Positions 59,130 to 64,000 of a stretch of 64,000 nucleotides of DNA are shown here, piece by piece. Each line of letters begins with the position of its first letter. Position 1 is the stretch's first letter. Made by a program: the position numbers and the translations under genes. Source of the stretch: Arbacia lixula (taxonomy: Eukaryota; Echinodermata; Echinoidea; Arbacioida; Arbaciidae); assembly GCA_963669155.1 (NCBI GenBank), contig OZ022581.1, positions 16,765,527 to 16,829,526 on the forward strand, in the 5' to 3' direction. Under the pieces are notes generated by a model. The model ran no database searches. It worked only from the letters and a program-made list of their open reading frames with translations, and was not told the DNA's origin.

Positions 59130-60941
59130 ATGGAAACGTCACACGGTTCGCTAACGCATATCAAAGATGAACTTCAGTGCAGCGTCTGCATGGAACTATT
59201 CGTTGATCCGCGGTTTCTGCCATGTCATCATACATTTTGTTTAAAATGCCTGCAAGACTTAAAGAGGAGGAAGGGCAATAATCACCATATACTGTGCCCG
59301 CTGTGCAGAAGCAATACGGTTCTACCAGAAGCGGGCCCCAATGGTCTGGCAAAGAACAACCTAGCACATCAGATGGTGGCCGTACTACCACAGATAGAGC
59401 ATGATAGCGTCGCAGGTTCAGCCCTTTGCGAGGAGGATGGTGAACATGGGACGGGGAAGACGGAGAAAGCGGCGTTATTCTGCAAGTCGTGCAACAAGGC
59501 AGTATGTGGGTTATGTGCCATGAACAGACACCGTGACGCGAGCCAGCACAAGATCATACCCATCGCTCGTGCATTGTTACAGATGAAGAAGAAATTGAAC
59601 TCCTTTCTGGCGTGGGGCAGACGTGAAAAAACGCTACGACAGAAGAAGGCAAATGTAATCGCTGAGAAACAGAAGGAACTCGAATCACGCGTCCTAGACA
59701 TCAGGGGGACTATCAATCGTACATTTAAAGCAGAAAGGGAGAAACTCAACAACAGAGAAGAGGAGCTTTATCGGATATTAGAGAAGCTGCACCAAGCTAT
59801 CGCAGATGAGCTCAAAACGAAAGAATTGTCCATAGTATCTGGTGCTGAATCCATTTCTGCACTAAACATTTTTACCGAGGAAATCGCTCAGAAAGAAGGG
59901 CATGGCATAATAAGTTTGTACTGTGAGCTCCGAAATGCTTATAGGACAGAGATGGACTACACTGATGGAGGGGAGGCAACGTGGTGGTTCGATAGAATAT
60001 CTCGATTCATTTCTCAGACCCGTTTCGATCGGATTCAAACCAGAGATGAAGCTGCGATGGGATACGTCATCACTCCTGGGGACTGGCTCGTTGAACAAAT
60101 TCGCCTCAAGACAGTTGGGGATGCGAAACCATCAGATATTTGCGTTCTGTCTACCGGTGAGATCGCGATCTCCCTACCTGACATGAGCAGTGTACATGCA
60201 TACCACAAAACAGAACAACGTGAGCTACTTGATACACCAGGAGTTGTCACACGCATGGCTCCGTTGCCTGATGGATCCATTTTGCGTATGGGGCAAAATA
60301 TCGAGGTTTGCGGTAGCGGAGCACCTTTCCCCGTACCCCATGATCTTGTAGGGCTCAACAGACCTGTTGCCATGGCAACGGATTCTAAGGGAAACATTAT
60401 GCTGCTGTACAAAGACCGCATCGATATTCAAGACGCGCTCTCCTCGCATGCCTTGCACACCTTTCCGCTGAAAGATCTTGAAGACGACCAACCCGTCCAC
60501 ATTCATTTCAACCGAAGCAAAGACTTAATGAAAGCCAACGAACAGCCTCTCCGAATCTTAGTCGAAAGTGAAAATTCCCTGCGACTCCTTCGTTTGATAC
60601 CAGCTACGGGTGAGGCAGACCAAGTAGTAGATGTGGTCAGTTTTCCAAACGACTACCCAGGTTGTACGAAGCGCCACGGGACCATCGACACTGAAGACAA
60701 CGTGTTCATTGCATATGTCCGCGAAAGGGATAATTACGTTACCACGTTGACCGTAGTTAAGTACGGCCTTGGACTGACGTGGGAGGAGTTGGTGGTCGAA
60801 GACCTTCAGGTTGTTTTGGAAGAAGGAGATCGCGTCTTCCTGGCGGCCGTTAACCCTTCACACCTCGTCATGTGCACTCCGCAGAAACTCTCCCACTTCC
60901 GAAAAGAAACCATGAAAGACATCATTGCGACAAGTGCGTGA
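59130..60941 (+). CDS. intronless TRIM-like RING/B-box/coiled-coil protein
   Basis: Single 603-codon frame. Residues 17-59 form a C3HC4 RING (C17, C20, C32, H34, C37, C40, C56, C59), so a ubiquitin E3 ligase role is expected. A B-box follows at about 100-140 (C100, H106, C118, C121, C126, C129, H134, H140). Residues about 150-245 are charged and heptad-like, a coiled coil for dimerisation. From about 325 to the end the protein is rich in short beta strands with recurring blocks (ICVLSTGEIAISLPD, VAMATDSKGNIMLL), which suggests an NHL-like beta propeller, as in TRIM2/3/56/71-type proteins, but no clear NHL motif is legible. Absence of introns fits the lineage-specific, retrocopy-like TRIM expansions of invertebrate deuterostomes. 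Substrate and role unknown. Confidence 0.88.
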   Translation: METSHGSLTHIKDELQCSVCMELFVDPRFLPCHHTFCLKCLQDLKRRKGNNHHILCPLCRSNTVLPEAGPNGLAKNNLAHQMVAVLPQIEHDSVAGSALCEEDGEHGTGKTEKAALFCKSCNKAVCGLCAMNRHRDASQHKIIPIARALLQMKKKLNSFLAWGRREKTLRQKKANVIAEKQKELESRVLDIRGTINRTFKAEREKLNNREEELYRILEKLHQAIADELKTKELSIVSGAESISALNIFTEEIAQKEGHGIISLYCELRNAYRTEMDYTDGGEATWWFDRISRFISQTRFDRIQTRDEAAMGYVITPGDWLVEQIRLKTVGDAKPSDICVLSTGEIAISLPDMSSVHAYHKTEQRELLDTPGVVTRMAPLPDGSILRMGQNIEVCGSGAPFPVPHDLVGLNRPVAMATDSKGNIMLLYKDRIDIQDALSSHALHTFPLKDLEDDQPVHIHFNRSKDLMKANEQPLRILVESENSLRLLRLIPATGEADQVVDVVSFPNDYPGCTKRHGTIDTEDNVFIAYVRERDNYVTTLTVVKYGLGLTWEELVVEDLQVVLEEGDRVFLAAVNPSHLVMCTPQKLSHFRKETMKDIIATSA

Positions 60942-60999
60942 TCTAACTCTCCAAAGCAATTAACTGAGCGGGTTGATACCGTATTTAATGCAACCATAA

Positions 61000-62440
61000 A
61001 TCGCAACTTTAACAACCATTTCTCATTTGAGCCTTCTATTTTGCCGTATAGACCATTCAATGTATACCCACTGCAGATTACAGTTGCACACCGTGATATA
61101 GAGGTGTCATTGCGAATAATGATTGGTGCAATGAAAAGAAGTCGGTTTGAAAGTGTTTCCACGTAAATGACAGCGGAAAGAACCCAATATGATTATGTTG
61201 CTGTCACGGGGAACTTTATGTCGGTAATGGAGCTGAATATGCGAATACCCAGTCCAGTTTGTAAAATATGAAGCTTAACAGTGAGATAGAATTCAATGAC
61301 AGTATGAAAAATATCATACTCTTTTTATCTAGTTTGTCTCTTTGGCTCAGCTTATTTGAACAGAATGCAAAGCTAATATAATGGTTATCCATACAATGAT
61401 CCTCCATTTATTCACGTAGTTTTCACAAAGCTGACAACAAAATGTTACGACTGATCTGATTGTTTCCTTAGATTGTGATGTTCAAAATATTTCGTATTTC
61501 AGTGGGTCGCAGGTTGTACACTACATGTACTGTATATGTTTAAAGGACCCGGTCCAAATGAAATGTAAAGGTCAGTAGAAACCCATTCAAAGTCTCTTTC
61601 AAGCTCATATATTTCGAGAGCAGTCGTTAAACAATATTGTTGTCTATATTTTGTGATTCTTACACAATATAATAGATATAGATATAATAAGATACATGTA
61701 ATTCTGTCAATCAGGATGGTTTATTTCATTTCTATTTGCCGATGTTTTTACCAGTACAAGGAGTAAACAGTTATTATTGTGAGAGATATGTCTATAATCT
61801 GGTTAAAGAAAAACATAAATAATCAATAGTCTATAATCTATTTTTTTTTTTTTAAAAGACATACAGTATCATGTTTGGATATCTACTCTACTTATTCTGG
61901 GAGGGTGTTGGTTGTTGTGAATCTAGAACGATCACTCATGAACGTGATTCACATGCAGGAGAGGTTTAATCCATATGTTCTTATTTGTAAAGGTATTGCA
62001 AAGGTTGCTGTGTATAAGATCCGTGAACGCGATCACATTTCTATTTTTTAATCTTATTCAAGTTTATTTTGTGTATGGGGTATGCTTAATCATTATCATT
62101 ATACATGTTTATAGGTCAAAGAACAAGTCAGATAGTACCCACTTTGTTGTGATAGCAGTCTTGTACATCAGTATGTAACCGTTCATCATAATGATGGTGT
62201 TGCTGCTTATTTTCTTCGTACATCGCGTACTCGGTCTAAACCCCTACTCCCACGCTTCCTATTATACGGCCCTTTTGTGTAATTTTCACTTTGTATGAAA
62301 AGAATCACAGCGTGTAAATACCCGCTCATATCAATCAGATTCTATATGAACCATGTTACGCGCCATAAGAGTGCAGACGGATATCAGTAGAAAACGGAGG
62401 GCTGGTTCGGAGAAACCAGGAAGGTGTTCGGGGGGAGAAG
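61000..62440. other. non-coding stretch downstream of the TRIM gene
   Basis: AT-rich, with a T run at about 61841-61853. No gene, clear repeat or splice-paired exon seen. The first part is probably 3' UTR of the TRIM-like gene. Confidence 0.5.
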
Positions 62441-62442
62441 AA

Positions 62443-63005
62443 ATTCGAGCATACTACATTCAAACATCTGTATGGGTTCTAAAGCGTGCTCATGAATATC
62501 AAAAGCATTCCATGATCATGACAAAGCTTTGTCAAACCCGTTGTCAACTTGAAAAGAAAGTTCTTTAATTGCCCATTTGTCTCTAGAAGCTTTTTTTTTT
62601 TGACAAATTGGTTTGCAAACTATAAGGAAGTTAAGGGCAGATTATGACAGATTCTTTACTCTGTCTTTGCTTCGAAATGTAATGAGGAATCATTTAGAAA
62701 ATCGGACAAACGATGTATTAAGCTGTGTATTATAATTAACGGTGTTTGTGTGCGTTTGCGTGCAGCGGAGATATTTTATTTGAAAACTTGTTTATTTGTG
62801 TTTTTCTGATAGCTGTTATGCTCATTGAAGTATTAATCGCATTAACAGAACGGGATAAGCGAAATGAGACTGTACATTTCTTTTGTTCTCTCTGAGAAGC
62901 CATTGCCACACAATTATGTTCACACACTTGAGCAGCACCTGTTGAGAATGCACATAACTTTTCATCGGGTTCAAAGAAAGAAAGTTAACTCTTATCCTTC
63001 TGTAG
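62443..63005 (-). repeat. dispersed repeat D, copy 2 (reverse orientation)
   Basis: Reverse complement of 26690-27308 with small indels. One clear difference is an A run (about 62591-62601) in the part before AGTTTGCAAAC. Confidence 0.75.
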
Positions 63006-63459
63006 CCCTTGTTAAGTGCCACATTATATATCCCCCCCCCCCTTTCATATAGTATTGGATATTTAGAGGGTCTGCAGCTTAGACTAGTTCATGTGTGTGT
63101 CTGGTAGAGCCCCATTCACTGGCCATACTTTCACAGCCACCGTACGTGTATACGTGAGTGGGTGTGCATTATACACCAGTTTGACAATGGTTTGATGCCC
63201 AGTGACTGCACAAGAGTGGAGTCCAGTCCAGAGTCTTGCGCCTCTGAATCATCACTAATGCCAAGAACTGAGACTCCCCATCTGAGGATTTTTTGGTTGA
63301 TACCATTGGGTTTTGTATGTGCTTGTACCTTTGTGATATAATGTTATTTTACAACTATTGAGTAACATGCCATCATCATATCACTTGAATGATTTGTTCT
63401 ATATCTCATAATGTTTTCATGATTATTACATTATGTATAATTGCTTACTGTATTGTCAG

Positions 63460-63647
63460 AATGCTTACCACGACTGGGTAAAGAGTCTTACTATCTCCCA
63501 AGTTTACCTACTAAAGAGAAAGTGGTACAGTCCACATCACTTTGCATCATCTTGAGAGTAGCTCTGTCTCATCTGTTCCTGATTCTTGAGGAAGACAGAC
63601 CTGCCTTAAGAGTTGCTGATTGCAACTGTACTATTTTATCATTTCAG
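63460..63647 (+). CDS. orphan internal coding exon of an unidentified gene
   Basis: Bounded by an acceptor (TATTGTCAG) and a consensus donor (CAG then GTAAGA), 188 nt. The only open frame gives 62 codons, entering at phase 1 and leaving at phase 0: CLPRLGKESYYLPSLPTKEK, then VVQSTSLCIILRVALSHLFL and on to CTILSFQ. Alternating hydrophobic strands are vaguely like a repeat of a VPS13-type lipid-transfer protein, but I cannot assign it. Partner exons would lie to the right of the window or in unrecognised sequence. Confidence 0.4.
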
Positions 63648-64000
63648 GTAAGACATTCAAGTTATTCTCTTAATAGTTGTATTATCATCTATTATACTAT
63701 ACAATTGTGTTATTTGTGGAGATGGATGGTTTATGCATTTAGAGATATTTATGGATTTAAATGACTTCCCTTTATTGAAAGTTGGTATCGTATGAACTGT
63801 TAAATGTTATACAATAGTATGAGTTCACAGACTTGGAAGTTATTTAAAGTTCCCTTTTAATTTGAATAATGCACTACGTAATACCCTATATTATGTTATG
63901 TGAGATAATATCAATTATGTACTGTATAAACATTTCTGTATTCCTTTAATTAAATTATTTAATTATCAAATAGTATTTTGATAACTGCTCTTCTGTTCCT

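Noticed and set aside
1..64000. tRNA genes, rRNA, CRISPR arrays, bacterial operons
   Set aside because: No cloverleaf with a B-box-like TTCGA arm, rRNA-like block, spaced direct-repeat array or bacterial gene cluster was seen. Tandem repeats present are microsatellites or minisatellites.

Overview
The window looks like nuclear DNA of a marine invertebrate deuterostome, most likely an echinoderm (sea-urchin-like). It has AT-rich introns with GT-AG boundaries, many short hairpin-forming inverted repeats, long CA/GA/CAT microsatellites, a Penelope-like retroelement, an intronless TRIM gene, and metazoan genes of deuterostome type. The species is inferred from these signs; a hemichordate or lancelet is not excluded.

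Layout. (1) 1396-7142 (+): six-exon BtpA/SgcQ-family gene. (2) 15937-17253 (-): two-exon TP53INP homologue, with a likely 5' UTR exon near 25.2-25.4 kb. (3) 28.7-37.4 kb (+): C19orf12 homologue. It has two alternative, homologous terminal coding exons, each with its own stop and AATAAA. A nearly intact inverted-terminal Penelope-like element (29382-31738) lies inside its presumed 5' UTR intron. (4) 44973-46914 (+): three-exon PEBP/RKIP homologue. (5) 50396-56279 (-): seven-exon URI1 (unconventional prefoldin RPB5 interactor) homologue, whose stop codon lies at the edge of a degenerate minisatellite. (6) 59130-60941 (+): intronless RING/B-box/coiled-coil (TRIM-like) gene. (7) 63460-63647 (+): one orphan exon-like segment at the right edge. 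All multi-exon gene models were checked for reading-phase continuity across every junction, and all are consistent.

The rest is non-coding. It holds at least ten short inverted-repeat (MITE-like) elements, several of them inside introns. It also holds dispersed repeats present two or three times in the window, LINE 3'-end remnants, and simple repeats. No tRNA, rRNA, CRISPR or bacterial feature was seen.

The genes do not form a pathway. Their linkage is still notable: TP53INP, C19orf12 and URI1 sit on two human paralogous segments (8q22 with TP53INP1/CCNE2/PLEKHF2; 19q12 with C19orf12/CCNE1/PLEKHF1/URI1). The window therefore looks like part of the unduplicated ancestral block. The strongest individual observations are the duplicated C19orf12 terminal exon, the 50-bp duplication that makes a decoy splice acceptor in the BtpA gene, the minisatellite that overlaps the URI1 stop codon, and a dispersed repeat carrying CRE, CCAAT and TA-rich promoter-like elements.
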